This document shows, piece after piece, positions 12,824 to 24,059 of a stretch of DNA of 64,000 nt. Within the stretch, counting starts at the first letter, position 1. Every line of letters starts with the position of its first letter. The stretch spans positions 19,968,604-20,032,603 of the forward strand of contig NW_025336480.1 in the NCBI RefSeq assembly GCF_004798865.1, given 5' to 3'. Source of the DNA: Varanus komodoensis. Its lineage: Eukaryota > Chordata > Lepidosauria > Squamata > Varanidae. Position numbers and translations under genes: made by a program. The notes under the pieces were generated by a model, which did not search any database, was not told the DNA's origin, and saw only the letters and a program-made list of their open reading frames with translations.

Positions 12824-12867
12824 CATCTTGTTGAAAAATATGCCTGATTTCCAGTTGTGCTACAGTG
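12824..12867 (-). CDS. Coding exon of unidentified minus-strand gene (44 bp)
   Basis: The minus strand shows gtttttagctgtatgcag as acceptor and AAGATG|gtaact as donor. In the frame set by its neighbours it reads TVAQLEIRHIFQQD, starting with one base that completes a codon from the previous exon and ending with a G that forms GAA with the next exon. An amphipathic helix is likely from the residue pattern. Phase agreement on both sides is the main support. Confidence 0.6.
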
Positions 12868-13003
12868 CTGCATACAGCTAAAAACTTAAATCTTAGTGAC
12901 TTCAGTGAGATTCTGGAATCTTAACTGCTTACAGAATTGTGGCCTCAGCCTTCAAGTGAATGGTCCTGCTAGTATTCTTAATAAGTACAGAGCCAGGGAT
13001 GCC

Positions 13004-13100
13004 CTCCAGATATTTTTTTGCCAACAACTCCCATAAGTCTAGGGACTATGCTGGTCAGAGCTGATGGGATTCATGACCCTCCACATGTTTTGTCTAAGTG
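13004..13100. repeat. Palindromic MITE, 'cctccagatgttttggac' family, degraded
   Basis: It begins gggatgccctccagatattt, has caacaactcccataag in the left arm, gatgggattcatga in the centre and ccctccacatgttttgtc at the right end. This is the layout of the copy at 1074 with more decay. Confidence 0.55.
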
Positions 13101-13501
13101 TCCTACCCCTGTCATAAAGTATGAAGAAAATAACAAAAACCTTCCTCCTTCTCACAAACCTAACTAAATAAAGAGCATGAAAGGCATGTGATCTATAAAA
13201 GCAAGTTCCTGAATTACCCTAAATACTATAAAGGTGGTGTTTAATTGTAAAATGGTATTAATAACACAATATTAATTGTAGTAGAGCCAATCAGTATAAC
13301 TACAGTATTTCCTAAATACAAGAAGAAACTTGATTTAAATGAGTCTGTACCCTTAAATGAGATTTCAATCAAAATACATTGTGATAATTTAAATTAATAC
13401 ACAATATGCACAAGCCTGCTTCATTCGATACTAAATTTCTTAAAAACAAGCAGCTGGAAATACTTGTAAACTTAATGCAAAGGGCTTAAAGTCTTGTATA
13501 C

Positions 13502-13567
13502 CTCAATAAAGTACTAGAAAGATGAAATATCCTCAGTGGTATACTCTTGAAAGATTCAGTGTATGGA
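13502..13567 (-). CDS. Coding exon of unidentified minus-strand gene
   Basis: The minus strand has a pyrimidine-rich acceptor (cttccaacctgtacccag) and a strong donor, TTGAG|gtatac. The 66-bp exon begins with one base and ends with two (phase 2 in, phase 2 out) and reads PYTESFKSIPLRIFHLSSTL. The ending AG joins the first base C of the next exon as AGC without breaking the frame. The frame is also open upstream to 13610 (NIYQLLNFFQPVPS), so a longer exon starting after a weaker ttaag acceptor is possible. I do not recognise the protein. Confidence 0.55.
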
Positions 13568-14114
13568 CTGGGTACAGGTTGGAAGAAGTTGAGCAGTTGG
13601 TAGATATTCCCTTAACTATTTGCTCAGAGACCACAAATCACTATGTAGATATATGTTTTCTCCTGGGAATCCATTGCAATATTATGATCATTAATTTCAT
13701 TTCCATAGTGCTTAAGAGCTGAAGCTCTCTTGGCAACTTATAGCAATACCTAAAACAGCAGCATAATAAAATGAAACATACAATTTTTGCAAAGTAGAAA
13801 ATTTGACAACTGAAACAATATTAAACGCAAAATAAATCTGTTAAAACACCTAGTCTGCCCCACATTGAGCTATTATTTTCTTAAATGCCTTGGCATAGAA
13901 GGCTATGGGCCTAGAGGGTCTTCACACAAAGGGTATGAAAAGGATGATGGAACTTGCAGACTTTGTGTATGCACCAGGCAAACCTCAGCACATGAACCAA
14001 TCCATACCACACTCAGGGACCTCACTGAGAAGGCCCCATTGCTCATCACCACCCTTCAGAGATGGCATTCAAATGAAGGCCTCAGATGTTGACCACACTA
14101 CCCAGGTAGAGTGT

Positions 14115-15262
14115 AGTCAGGGGAGGTGCTAAAAAAGATACTGTAGTCCCAAGTGGTATTAGGCTTAATAGATTAAAACTCACACTTTAAATCAGCTTGG
14201 GAGTGTATAGGCAGTGAATCTAACAGGACAGAATTGTGTTTAAAACTTCTAGTCCCACTTGTTACTCTGGCTGATGCATTTTGTACAAGCTGCAGATCCA
14301 AACAGTCCTCAAGGGCCATTCCAGGTACATTGTACTGCAATAATCTAATTTAGAGAGGATCAGAACATAGCTTACTGATACCATGCTATCCCTGTCCAGG
14401 TAAGGGCATAGCTGGGCCAAAAGCAAAGCTGATAGAAGGCACTCGGCATGACTGAGCTTCAAGTTGCAAAGATAGCACAAGGAGGCCACCTGAGCTACAA
14501 ACCTGCCCATTCAGCGGGAGTGAAACTCAGCCCTGAACAGGCTGAATATCCTCCATCCATTCAGAGGAACCACTCACTAGAGCATCACAGTATTGTGTGG
14601 AGTGAGCTTCAGTTTGTTAGCCCTAATCCTATCTATTGTTGCAGCCAATGGTAGCACATCCAAAGACTCACCTGACAAGGATGAAAAAGTGCAAAGCTGC
14701 AAGTCATCAGTGTACTCATGGCAATGCACTCCAAAACTCTGGATCACCCCACTCAGCAGTCTCACGCAGGTGTTAAACCTCATGGGGATAAAACAGACTT
14801 CTGAGGAACCCCATAGAATCCATAGCTTTTTCCCCATGCACCACCCTCTGGTATCACCTATGCAAGTAAGAAGGGAACCACTGCAGTGCAGTGCTTCCCA
14901 TTCCCAACTTGGAAAATCACTCCAGGATACCATGGTCAAGGATACAGAACAACACCAAGGAATAAAGGAATATCCACATGGTCACACTTCTCTCATCTCC
15001 CTTCCAGCATAGCTCATCATACCAAGTGACCAAAGCGAAGTCCGTGCCAAAATTCTGCTTTAATCCTGACTGTAATGGATCCATGAGTGCCACCAGCTCA
15101 AGAACCTTACCAAGAATGGAATATTTGCCACCAGCCTACAGCTGAGGTTTTCTAAGTCCAGATCAGACTTCTTCAGGAGCTGCTTCGCTGCCACCTCTTT
15201 CAGGCAATATGGAATGAAGCTCTGATCACATCCCTGGTCCAGCCAGTTGTTCCCTCCCTGCT
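14115..15262 (-). mobile_element. Old L2-clade LINE fragment, heavily decayed
   Basis: On the minus strand the frame 14939-14577 still reads HCHEYTDDLQLCTFSS (from HQYADDTQLYLSF, first aspartate lost as YTDD) and RANKLKLTPHNT (from RANKLKLNPDKT). The frame 14510-14262 keeps YVLILSKLDYCSTMYLEWPL (from ALVTSRLDYCNALYVGLPL). Stops and shifts are many and box A is not readable. It lies inside an intron of the minus-strand gene, in the same orientation as that gene. Confidence 0.75.
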
Positions 15263-15579
15263 GGTTTTATAAGTAAGGAGAAACAATATGGAAGTGCTTG
15301 TGGGAGCCTGTCCAATCATCTTCTCAACTTTCTCAAGCTATGCCAGTTGCATCAAAGAAAACTGGACCAGGCTGTGCTTTTGGGTACCTCACCTGATTCA
15401 ACTTGCTATGACGTGTGTGTGTGTGTGCGCGTGCCACAAATGTATTACAGCTATTTTCTGGAAGTAGAGAAATCAAGGGAGCTGGAACATGGGAAACAGA
15501 AGGAAACAGATATTGACACATCTTCCTTCCTCAAACTCTAACCAGTGAATAGTGAGGCAGGCAGACATATACGCCAACT

Positions 15580-15700
15580 TTTTATCACAATCCTATCTGT
15601 GTTTAGGACAGAAAGAATTTCTAGAACACCTGACATGGCATGGGGCATCCTGGGAATTGGGGGACTTTTTCCTGTCTAAACATGCATAGGATTGCACCCT
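15580..15700. repeat. Small palindromic MITE, 'cacaatcctat' family
   Basis: Left arm cacaatcctatctgtgttta, right arm tgtctaaacatgcataggat and tgcaccctt. Arms and spacing match the copies at 11159 and 43455. Confidence 0.55.
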
Positions 15701-15912
15701 TCATTTTAAAGCATTTTAAAGCAAGGAAGGCTGGGAAAGAGGAGAGACTTCATGCTTAAACTTATCACAGCACAGAAGGCAGGACAAGAAGATGGGTTCC
15801 ATCAGACTTCCAAGAAAGGGAGAGAACCTCCAATTCTACACTCTGTTTAGCTCCATGTCCATTTAAAAAAGCAACTAACCACTGCATCAGGCATAACTTG
15901 TCCTTCACTCAC

Positions 15913-15935
15913 TTTTGATATATCAACATGGTCTC
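15913..15935 (-). CDS. Possible 23-bp microexon
   Basis: The minus strand has an acceptor (ttgcataaatacag) followed by 23 bases and an excellent donor, AAAA|gtgagt. In the frame that would follow phase 1 it reads DHVDISK and ends in phase 0. That phase does not agree with either acceptor I consider for the next exon, so it may be alternative or false. It is recorded because the donor is one of the best in the interval. Confidence 0.2.
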
Positions 15936-16369
15936 CTGTATTTATGCAACAGACATGCACTATTTTGCCACTATAATCTGATAGTATATACTAGTCAGGA
16001 TTTGCATTCTATATACTCAAACATACTCAAACATAACCTAAACATTACTTATAGATACTACTTTGCTTTCACTGCCTATTCAGTTCTGCCTTTGTATCCA
16101 AAGACTGACATGAAATATCTCTATTGTTCCCAGTTCTGGCCAGGAAATTGGGATTATGGGATGTGCAGTGGGTGGGGGAGCCCAACTCCATTTGATGAGA
16201 AATCTCAAAAGTGACATGCTGACATTGCAACCAGCTGCAACTACTAACTAAGCCAGGACTTAGTAAACTCATGCACTTTGTATGTCTGGACTCTATCTCC
16301 CAAATGGGGGGGGGGGGGGTGACAACGACACCAAGTTGCCTGCACTTTCACCATTAGCTCAAATAACCT

Positions 16370-16482
16370 TTGCCAACCTGGTGCCCTCCGGATCAGTGGA
16401 CAGGAGTGTTGCGTTGTCCAAAGGGACATATTGGCTGGGGCTGATGCAAACTGAAGTCCAAAACATTTGGAAGCTGCCAAGC
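16370..16482. repeat. Palindromic MITE, 'gccaacctggtgccctcc' family
   Basis: It starts ttgccaacctggtgccctcc and ends with aagtccaaaacatttggaag, i.e. the two inverted arms of the element seen at 1074. The centre is gctggggctgatgc. A 12-bp G-run sits about 60 bp to the left (16307-16318). Confidence 0.65.
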
Positions 16483-16870
16483 TGGAGACGATTCCTGAAA
16501 CACTGTCCAATTTCACAGAGCATGTATGTCTTCAGTTTTCTAGAAAGATGCTCCTTGAATACTGAGTTCAGCATACAAACATTAAAATACCTCTAACCAC
16601 TCGATCATTATTAGACATTATGTCCTGAAAATTATGAGATCACAAGTTTCCATCTACTACAAGCAAGAGAAATTATTCTCAAAACAATATATTAATTCAA
16701 CCCAAAATGTGCCATACAGAGGCACTGAAAGCATAGATAAAAGCAGAAGAGAATGTATCTAGCCTAACTACCCAATAATCCCTGCAAGCCATTTATTATC
16801 TCTCTTTATGTGATACAAAACAGGAAATTCAACCATCTTGCTCCCCCTCCCTCCCCTTTACAAATTCAAC

Positions 16871-16946
16871 GTGGAGACAAGGCTAATTCCATTGCTGTAC
16901 AACTCAGACTAAGAGCAGAGAAGTCTGGAGTTTTGTTGATAGCAAG
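16871..16946 (-). CDS. Possible second coding exon (LAINKTPDFSALS...)
   Basis: The minus strand has a strong acceptor (gttcctgttttcag) and a frame open from the first base in phase 0, which fits the preceding start exon. It reads LAINKTPDFSALSLSCTAME and then LALSP. The frame meets a stop at 16868-16866, so the exon must end before that. The only nearby donor is a weak CCAC|gttgaa at 16871/16870. It could equally be noncoding; the weak donor is the main doubt. Confidence 0.3.
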
Positions 16947-17278
16947 CTGAAAACAGGAACTAGCACAAAGATTGCACTGCAAAAGTCAGTTGACTCGTAG
17001 CCAAAGCAAAATATGCAGCCTTTAAAAGATAATATGGAAAACAAAAGACATGAAAGTACAGTCTTACATTCATATGCTCATGAAACTATGTTTTATGGAG
17101 ATGAAAAAGCAAAACATTATAACACAGAACTGCAAAGAAGGTAAAATGCTTTCTTTAAAAGAAACACGACTTTGTCAGACTAAAACATTCAGAAAGGATA
17201 ACCCCCCCATTACAGTACACTGAAGCCCTTTTTTCTGTCTTTTGTAAAAGGTGGAACTCAGAAATTAAGCAATATTAC

Positions 17279-17341
17279 CTGCTTTATTTTAGGCATTTGA
17301 GGGAATAAGGGGATGCAAATATAGACTATACATAGTTTCGG
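17279..17341 (-). CDS. Putative start-codon exon (MPKIKQ...)
   Basis: Read on the minus strand, this 63-bp segment has a good polypyrimidine acceptor (ctatagtctttcag) and a GCAG|gtaata donor. An ATG at 17296-17294 opens a frame reading MPKIKQ and leaves the exon in phase 0. An earlier ATG in another frame stops within the exon. It lies about 1 kb downstream of the CpG-rich promoter, where a second exon is plausible. No protein similarity supports it because the coding part is six codons, so the call rests on splice signals and context only. Confidence 0.35.
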
Positions 17342-17599
17342 CTGAAAGACTATAGAGAATATTGACAGAAGACACCAGAACAAGAATGCTGAAACAGAAC
17401 TTTATAACCACCATGATAAATAGAAAAGGACCCATTATCCTGTAATGGTGGAAGCCCTTTAAGAGACTGAGGGCCATAATAAGAACATTGGAGTATAAAG
17501 CTCCAGTCTACATTAGCACAAAAGAATAAGACTCCTTTGTTTTGCCATTTTTATCCTACAGTTAATGTCCAGGACTGTTTTCATATCCAGACAATTCAA

Positions 17600-18660
17600 T
17601 AAAAAACACCCAGTCTTAAGAAATGCATCTCAGACAATCTCCCCACCAGCAGAGGAAAAAAAAAGAAAAAGCGGAGAGAGCTTTCCTAGCAGAAAGCTCT
17701 ATGACAAAGACCTACCACAACACTGCCATATTAAAAAAAATGCCAAAAGGGAGAAGAAAGGACGTGGGACTGTCGAACTCGGACGCCTATGTAATTTCCC
17801 CTTTGAGAAGGAGGACAAAGAACACGCACAACAGCCCTGATCACAGAAACACGCCAAGAGGCTAAAAACAAATCGGGATGGGGGGAAAACATCAGCCAGA
17901 AAATAGGCTTGAAGGGGCATTCTTCCTTCTCGTTTTCAGGTCTCCTCTCCTTCTTGCCTCCAATTCCCTCCAGCCAAAGCCATACAGGGTTACTCTGTAC
18001 AGACTGAGAGCCGGGATACTTGCCCAATCCGAATTAGTGGCGTTTTTCTCGCGACTGCGATTTCCTCTGGCAGGAAGCACCAAAAGACCACAAGGCAGAA
18101 AAGACCCAGACACCCCCTCGCAGGACGACAGCAGAGATGCTTGTAAATCAATCAGCTCCAGGAGAAACCACCCGCACGCCTATGCGAAGGAAGACGCGGG
18201 GGGAGGCTGCGCCGGGGGAGGGAAGATCAATTTCTGGCGAGCGCTTTAAATACGCCCCAAAGCAGCTCTCGCAAAAGTGGCCGCAGCTGGCGCCGACAGG
18301 GGAAACTGGGCTCAAGGCAAGAAAACAAAGTAGCTCACCCTCTTTGTGGCTAGGATCAAGACGGATGGAAGACAATAATCCGATCAACCAACCTCCAGAA
18401 CAAGCCTCTAGCCCTCTGGGTCAGCAGCAGCTCCACCACACATACACACAGATACACAAAAGTGGGCGGGGGAACGGTGACCTCATAAGAATGCACCACC
18501 CTCTGAAGGAGCACGGGAAGTGTAGTTCTTCGGCAAGGAAGGGGGACGACTCTAGACGTGTTGCACCGCAGGAGCTAGTTGCAACCGACTCCATCGCTGC
18601 CGACAAAGCAGACGTGGTACTCGGATGGCAAAAATAATGCAACGAACTTTTTCTCCTCAA
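17600..18660 (-). promoter_or_regulatory. CpG-rich promoter region of a minus-strand gene
   Basis: This stretch is clearly richer in G+C and CpG than its AT-rich surroundings, and no repeat explains it. It holds a GC box (gtgggcggggg, 18462-18472) and, read on the minus strand, aactacacttcccgtgc at 18511-18527. The latter resembles the ZNF143/THAP11 core ACTACA-TTCCC and overlaps an ETS-like CGGGAAGT. A strong minus-strand splice donor follows at 18338/18337, and coding exons of the same orientation lie further along. Long open frames here on both strands (for example 18137-18637) are what GC-rich DNA produces and are not called genes. Bidirectional activity is possible but nothing shows it. 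Confidence 0.65.
18339..18500 (-). other. Putative noncoding first exon (5' UTR)
   Basis: On the minus strand the sequence ends in a consensus donor, AGAGG|gtgagc, with the last exon base at 18339. The upstream end near 18500 is only a guess from the GC box and the ZNF143-like motif. The ATGs inside it open short frames that close quickly, so it would be untranslated leader with small upstream ORFs. RNA evidence would be needed to fix the transcription start. Confidence 0.4.
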
Positions 18661-18669
18661 GAAATGTCT

Positions 18670-20580
18670 TTGTTAAAAATTGCACAAAATAGGCACGCGA
18701 AAGGGAAACTCTCGTACACACAATTAATTCAGATTTAACGGGTCAGATAGGTATAAATATTTGGCATATGCACAGTGGAAACTATTCTGAGATAGGTAAG
18801 GCTTCCTAAGTTCTGTGGACTTTTTGCTGTTGCTTACAATGTGTATTCACAGCTGGTCAAACGGGTTTTGTAGGCTTTCCCAGTAAAATAGTATGATGAC
18901 TGTATCATAATCAGGGATCCAAATGAGGAACCTTCAGTTTTCTGAGGAAAGCTTTCCAACCTTAGAATATCACACAGAACTCTACAAGGAAAGGCTTCTA
19001 ACATTCAAAAGGTAAGGATAGATTTACGTGAGGGTTTCTAGTCCATCTGTTATAGACAGGGAGGAAGGCTTGTCACTTGGCCTGCATTTGTAGATTCTTA
19101 CTTCAAAAATGGAGGACCCCAATTTGCTATCCATATGCATGCCCAGCAAAACAGAGATTTCAGTAATACACATTGTACCCTTACCTCTGAACTTAAATTG
19201 ATATTTTGCATTTCTAGTTAGGGGGATACATTGTAGATGAGTGCAAGGAAAGTCAACCAGGAAAGGCAAACCAGACAATTCACACAGTCTTCTCCACCCC
19301 AGTTTTGCTCTCAGTGTTTCTCCTTCAAAAATGCATCTGGGTGCTGTATTGCATGAAGGTAAGATGGCAGAGAAATATGTTTGAAAGTGACAGTTTAGGG
19401 ATGCCCCAAAATTATTTGTGATTTTTCTTGGCTTTGACTTTATACCCATAATTGAATCTGCTGGAAAATATTTTGGCACACACAGATGAATGCAGCAAGC
19501 ATAAATATTTTCACAATGATCCTGCATTAGTTTGTTTTGAATTTTTAAACACAGAGAGAGGACTTTAAAACAATCTGCTTCTTTGCTTCTTTTAAGTTGC
19601 ATGTTCTTTCCTTATGTAGCTGCATGACCAAGTATCTATTCATGCCCACTGAGCATACTTATTTCTCTCACTACCTGTATCAGGTCTCATGAAGAGAACA
19701 CGAACGAAGTTTCAAGTTATTTAATGCAAGTTTCCAGTCTATTTCGCAAAGAAGAGACCCAGTAGAATACCGAAGCTGTTATTTGTTGTTATTATTTATA
19801 GCATATGCAGCTCCCTCAGTTATGTGGTGCTTTTCAGCAGGAGAGGATCATATACCAGTGATGTGTAGGGCAAAAATGGCAGCGTATTTTCATCTGAATA
19901 GAAACAAGAAAGAGAAGGCTTTAGCCATAACAGCCTCCAATGTAAATGTTGACTATAGGGGATAAAACAGGAAGAGTACAAAATGGAGATTAAAAGCTAT
20001 TGGGATGGGCAGGGCAAAGGACAAAGGTAAGCAAAGAGGGCCTTATGAGATAAAAGTCTAATAAAGAAGTCTAATACATAATAAATAAATGCATGATAGT
20101 TCAGTGAGTAGAGGTGACTCAGTGTGATTTTTAAGGTGCCTAAGTATTCTTATACTTAAAGCTAGGTTGGCTCCAGACAGTAAATGTTCATTCAGAAAGC
20201 CAGTAGGACTTATTTTTAATGTGCTGGCTCAGCAAGAAACATAAAGGTCCCACTTCAAAAATATTCGCATGTCATTACACAGAGTCTGCATGTGTATACC
20301 AAATCAAATAGGATCAGTCTGCCCTTCACCTGTCTAACAGGACAAGGAGTCTACCCCACCCTTCCTACAAAGGTAAGCAGACCTCAAGTCATTTTTTGAG
20401 GAACATGTTTGTATCCATCACACTGTCCCGTTAATGTTTGTGTATGTGGCACCCACAGAAGCAATGGGATCTCCACAGAAGTCTGTGCTTGTTCATTGGT
20501 TGCCCTTGCTCAATAAGTGTGAAAATGCTGGAGCAGGCACTTTATTAAACACACTTGTGTCAGTCATGGTGCACACTCCA
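18670..20580. other. AT-rich noncoding DNA upstream of the promoter
   Basis: Nothing here could be supported as a gene. The longest frame is a 192-codon one on the minus strand (19024-19602) with cysteine-rich, low-confidence composition and no recognisable domain. It is discussed under findings. Confidence 0.4.
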
Positions 20581-20934
20581 TTTAGGAGGTAGGTATAGCT
20601 ACAACATCTTCCTGCCCCCTAGCAAGGTGGTGACCACATTACCACATGGGCAATGCCTTCCATGCCTTTGGTTGTGACAGTGTAGTCCAGTGCAACATCC
20701 CCAGGTGCTGGACACAGGCTTGCCCATCTTCATGTCACATGCACAGAACAGTTTCCAGTGGTGTGATGCACAGGTAGAACCTGTTTCCACAGATGGGTCA
20801 CCCTTGCTGAATAATTCTGAATGCGTATGAAAATGAGTGTAGAGACACAGAAAAAGCAGGGGTGCTTTGAAATTTAGGGATCCTAGTGCCAACAATCAGA
20901 AGTCATGGGGTTGCTACTCTGTCTTAACAGAATT
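20581..20934 (-). repeat. Unnamed ~0.36-kb repeat, copy 1 (inverted)
   Basis: Its reverse complement matches 25337-25444 plus 31598-31892, the two halves of a second copy split by a BovB insertion. Over about 175 bp of the core (around 20640-20800) I count only three differences. The core carries an open frame in both copies (VETGSTCASHHWKLFCACDM, then SSTWGCCTGLHCHNQRHGRH). No tRNA-like boxes, LINE tail or transposase motif was seen. Family unknown. Confidence 0.8.
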
Positions 20935-21654
20935 CTTTAGAAACAGAGGTAAATGTACAGCAAGTTACTGATTCAGGCTGCAATTTAGGTAGGAGAAACA
21001 AGCCTATTATATGTTTAGTTAAAATGTTGTTTGCATGCACAGGAGATATGTGATCACATTTGTATAGAAAGGATGATTAAAGAGTGAGGAACTTAAGCTA
21101 TGTCATGCATAAGTTCTGTCATATGCTTGCTGTAATAAAAATTGCTAACGCACTTATATAATGTAGATCTCACTGCACATTGTTACCTCACTCATTGGCC
21201 TCATGACACCTGTGAATAGAGTTAAAGCAGGGATCTAGAATTATCTAACACTTACCAGAGGAGTCAAATTATTATTGAAATCCAAGGGAAGGCAATGGTA
21301 TAATCTTGGAGAAAACTTAGAAGTACTTAGATTCTTTTCCTGTCGTGGGTTGCAAGAACATATGCCATAAAAACCTGTGAGAAATGTTTCAAACATCTGT
21401 TGATAGCACAGTGGGAAACAACTGTGCTCTTACTATGGTGGTGCACCTTGCTTCTTCACGAACCGTTTCCAGATGGCTCCTCCATGCTCAGATACCCACT
21501 GAATTCTATCCATCTTGACAGAATGAGTTGTGAATCTAAACTGAGCGCAACTTGCTCTTCAGAGCAACATTAACTTACTCTCCTCTTGTTTTGTATTCAT
21601 TTATATACCTGTCTTACAGGATTCTGGCTTTCCAAAAGTAAATAAACAAAAGCT

Positions 21655-22060
21655 TAATTTATTTATAAAATTTATATGCCACTCTATGTCCTACAGGAAG
21701 TGAACCAGGCACAAAAAGGCAAAACACAGAATGAAAACAGTTAATATCAAATTATGCCAATAAAACCATGGCTGATTTGTTTAAGGCTTTTTAAAATGAA
21801 AATGCATTTAGCTGGAGCCATGAATAAAGCAACATTAGCATCTGCCTGACATTGACAGACAAGGAATTCCAAACAGAGGGAGCCAATATACTAAAAGCTC
21901 AGCTCTGAGTAAACATTTAACTGGCCACAGGTCCATGCAGAACACCAGGAATGCTTCGTTTGATAATCTCAGTGACCAGACAGACTGCTATGGGAAAAGG
22001 TGCACCTTCCAATAGCTCTCAAATGAGCTTTCAGACAATAAAGTTGCCCAAGTTTCCTGC
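21655..22060 (-). mobile_element. L2-like LINE 3' fragment
   Basis: The minus strand shows the 3' tail (tttataaaatttatatgcca reversed) and then a decayed C-terminal region (caaggaattccaaacagagg, the reverse of the FRNSLPxxVR part of the RT C-terminal domain). No RT motif remains. Confidence 0.55.
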
Positions 22061-22984
22061 TTGATTAATTAATTGGTTGGTTTCTGATGACTGAGTCTAT
22101 AATCATAAATACCAGAAAAAATATTTTTTAAAGTGGGCAAAATTAATTCTCACAGTGATACTGGAGGTTGTAGAAGTTGTAATATCACTAAAAGCAGAAG
22201 ATCATTAAACTTGTCAATCTCCAAGGTTCACAGCATAAGAAGAAACCTTTGGGGGGAAAATCATTGCCAACAGAAAGGAAAATCTTATTTATGTACATAT
22301 GTGCAAACACACAAGCCCGTTTACTTACAGGCAGAGTAGATTGTTCAGAGCCATTTAACTGTTGATCCTACTGTCATTTTCTAAGCAACACTATAAATAT
22401 GAAACTATAGACAGCATGGGAATTGCTATGCCATTTCAATTAAGAACAGTTTCTCCCCACTATCACTGCATTAAAGAGACCTTATAGAACTGAAACATTG
22501 AAAAAGCATCACTCCAAAACAACTTTGATATTCAGTGCTTTGTGAAGGCACATTCTGTTATGGCATTTGTGCCTAACAAGGATTTCTGCGTCAATATGTA
22601 AAATGAGATGCAGAGGATTGTGTTATTTTCTGCAGATAATTTATATTTCCAGTCTGTATTTGCAGCTACAGAACCCATGAAGATGGACAGCTGGTATGGG
22701 AAGGAGGAAAAGGTGTTTCCCAATGTTGCCGTTTTTTATGGGATGCTTCAGACTTGACTTAGCACCAAACAGGTAACTGGCACTCCACATGCCATATCAG
22801 AGAACTATGCTCTATTCCAGCTCCAGGTATGATACATAGATCTGTTTAGGTGTGCTTGTAAAACATGTCAAGCAATGCAATGTGTTAAGCAAGTTAATCT
22901 GAGCCTTCCATTTCATGGACCCCAACAAGGGAACATGTTAGGATGTGCTGGCTTTGTCACAGAACAAATCTGTTTGCAATTCCA

Positions 22985-23960
22985 GATGACTCATTTCATG
23001 TGATTTCACTTACTAAATTTCTGTACCACCTAATAGGCAAAGCTCTTTGGATGGATAATGAAAATTAAAATCTGAACTGCTTGGCCACTGCATTATGCTC
23101 AAGCTGCAGCATCTCAGCTCAGCAGTCTCACATAGATCACTTTTCAGTAAACTAGCCTGCAGTTTACCACAGCATGGACAACTGAAATCAGGTTATCCCT
23201 GCCCAGATAGTTGGTCTATTAGCCAAAGTTGACAGCAGGAATGCCATGTCACTGAATTCTCCTGAGCCTCCAGGAGAATTCCCAAGCTGTAAACTCACAC
23301 TTTTAGGATTTTTAGTTTATTAGTCCTCATCCAGTCTATTGTCACAGCCAGGCACTGATCTAGCACATTCACAGCTTCAGCTGATGCAAATGAAAAGGAG
23401 AAATAAAACTCCATGTCATCAGCACACCAAAATCCCAATGACTGCATTCAATAGTTTTATGTAGATATTAAACTGCCCAGAGACTTCGGCTATGGGGCAG
23501 CATAGAAATGAGACCACCTCCATCTGCTTGGATTGAGAGTCTTCTTAGCAGTGGGGTGTGCAGTCCACCAACAGAATCCTCAGACTCTCCCACTTACCCA
23601 GCAATAGGTTTAAACACTCCGGGCCAATAATCAGATGGACAGGAAGCCTGCACAGGGAGATGAGATCCCTATAGATCACAGCAAATCTCCCTCTCTGATC
23701 CCCTAATGCTGAACTAAGTGCCATAGTGAGCAGAGCTGGGAAATACTAACTCTCTATCCACCCTTCCACCTACACACCCAAATCTTGGTTATGCATGCCA
23801 GATCGGTCACCTCATCCACACCTCATTAAATCATGGATAAAGGAGGTGAACAAACCCTGGCATTTAAATGCAGCATCCAGAGACCCAAGGTCCAGGCTGA
23901 TAGGACAACCACCAAACCTGTGGATGGGTGGGAGGCCTGGAACCTGATGCAGTCATCTGT
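22985..23960 (-). mobile_element. L2-clade LINE fragment with endonuclease part, rearranged
   Basis: On the minus strand 23830-23530 reads as decayed L2 endonuclease (DLACITKIWV for DVVCITETWL; near the end WWTAHP for VYRPP). Then 23460-23310 reads the end of the RT (the reverse of cctcatccagtctattgtca encodes the WxRANKL region) and 23250-22990 the C-terminal part and tail. RT boxes A-C are missing between them. A 45-bp piece in the opposite orientation sits at the junction. Confidence 0.65.
23466..23512 (+). mobile_element. Tiny L2 3'-end insert, opposite orientation
   Basis: The sequence ctgcccagagacttcggc followed by tatggggcagcatagaaatg is a plus-strand L2 3' terminus (compare gccgccccgaggtttcggca at 29720). 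It lies inside a minus-strand L2 and represents only the last ~45 bp of an element. Confidence 0.55.
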
Positions 23961-24059
23961 CTTCTACCTCACTGCTCTTCAAAGTGGAAGTCGTGAAAAG
24001 TTGCTGGAGGAATTAAGAACTGTCTTAGACATTAGAAACCTATATAATATGTAGCATGA

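Noticed and set aside
17070-17131. Minus-strand exon candidate with strong acceptor and a gtaaga donor
   Set aside because: All three frames hit a stop inside the 62 bp. It could be noncoding, but nothing ties it to the gene.
18137-18637. 166-codon plus-strand frame in the CpG-rich region, with other long frames on the minus strand
   Set aside because: Overlapping frames on both strands in GC-rich DNA, no domain, no initiation or splice context. Explained by base composition.
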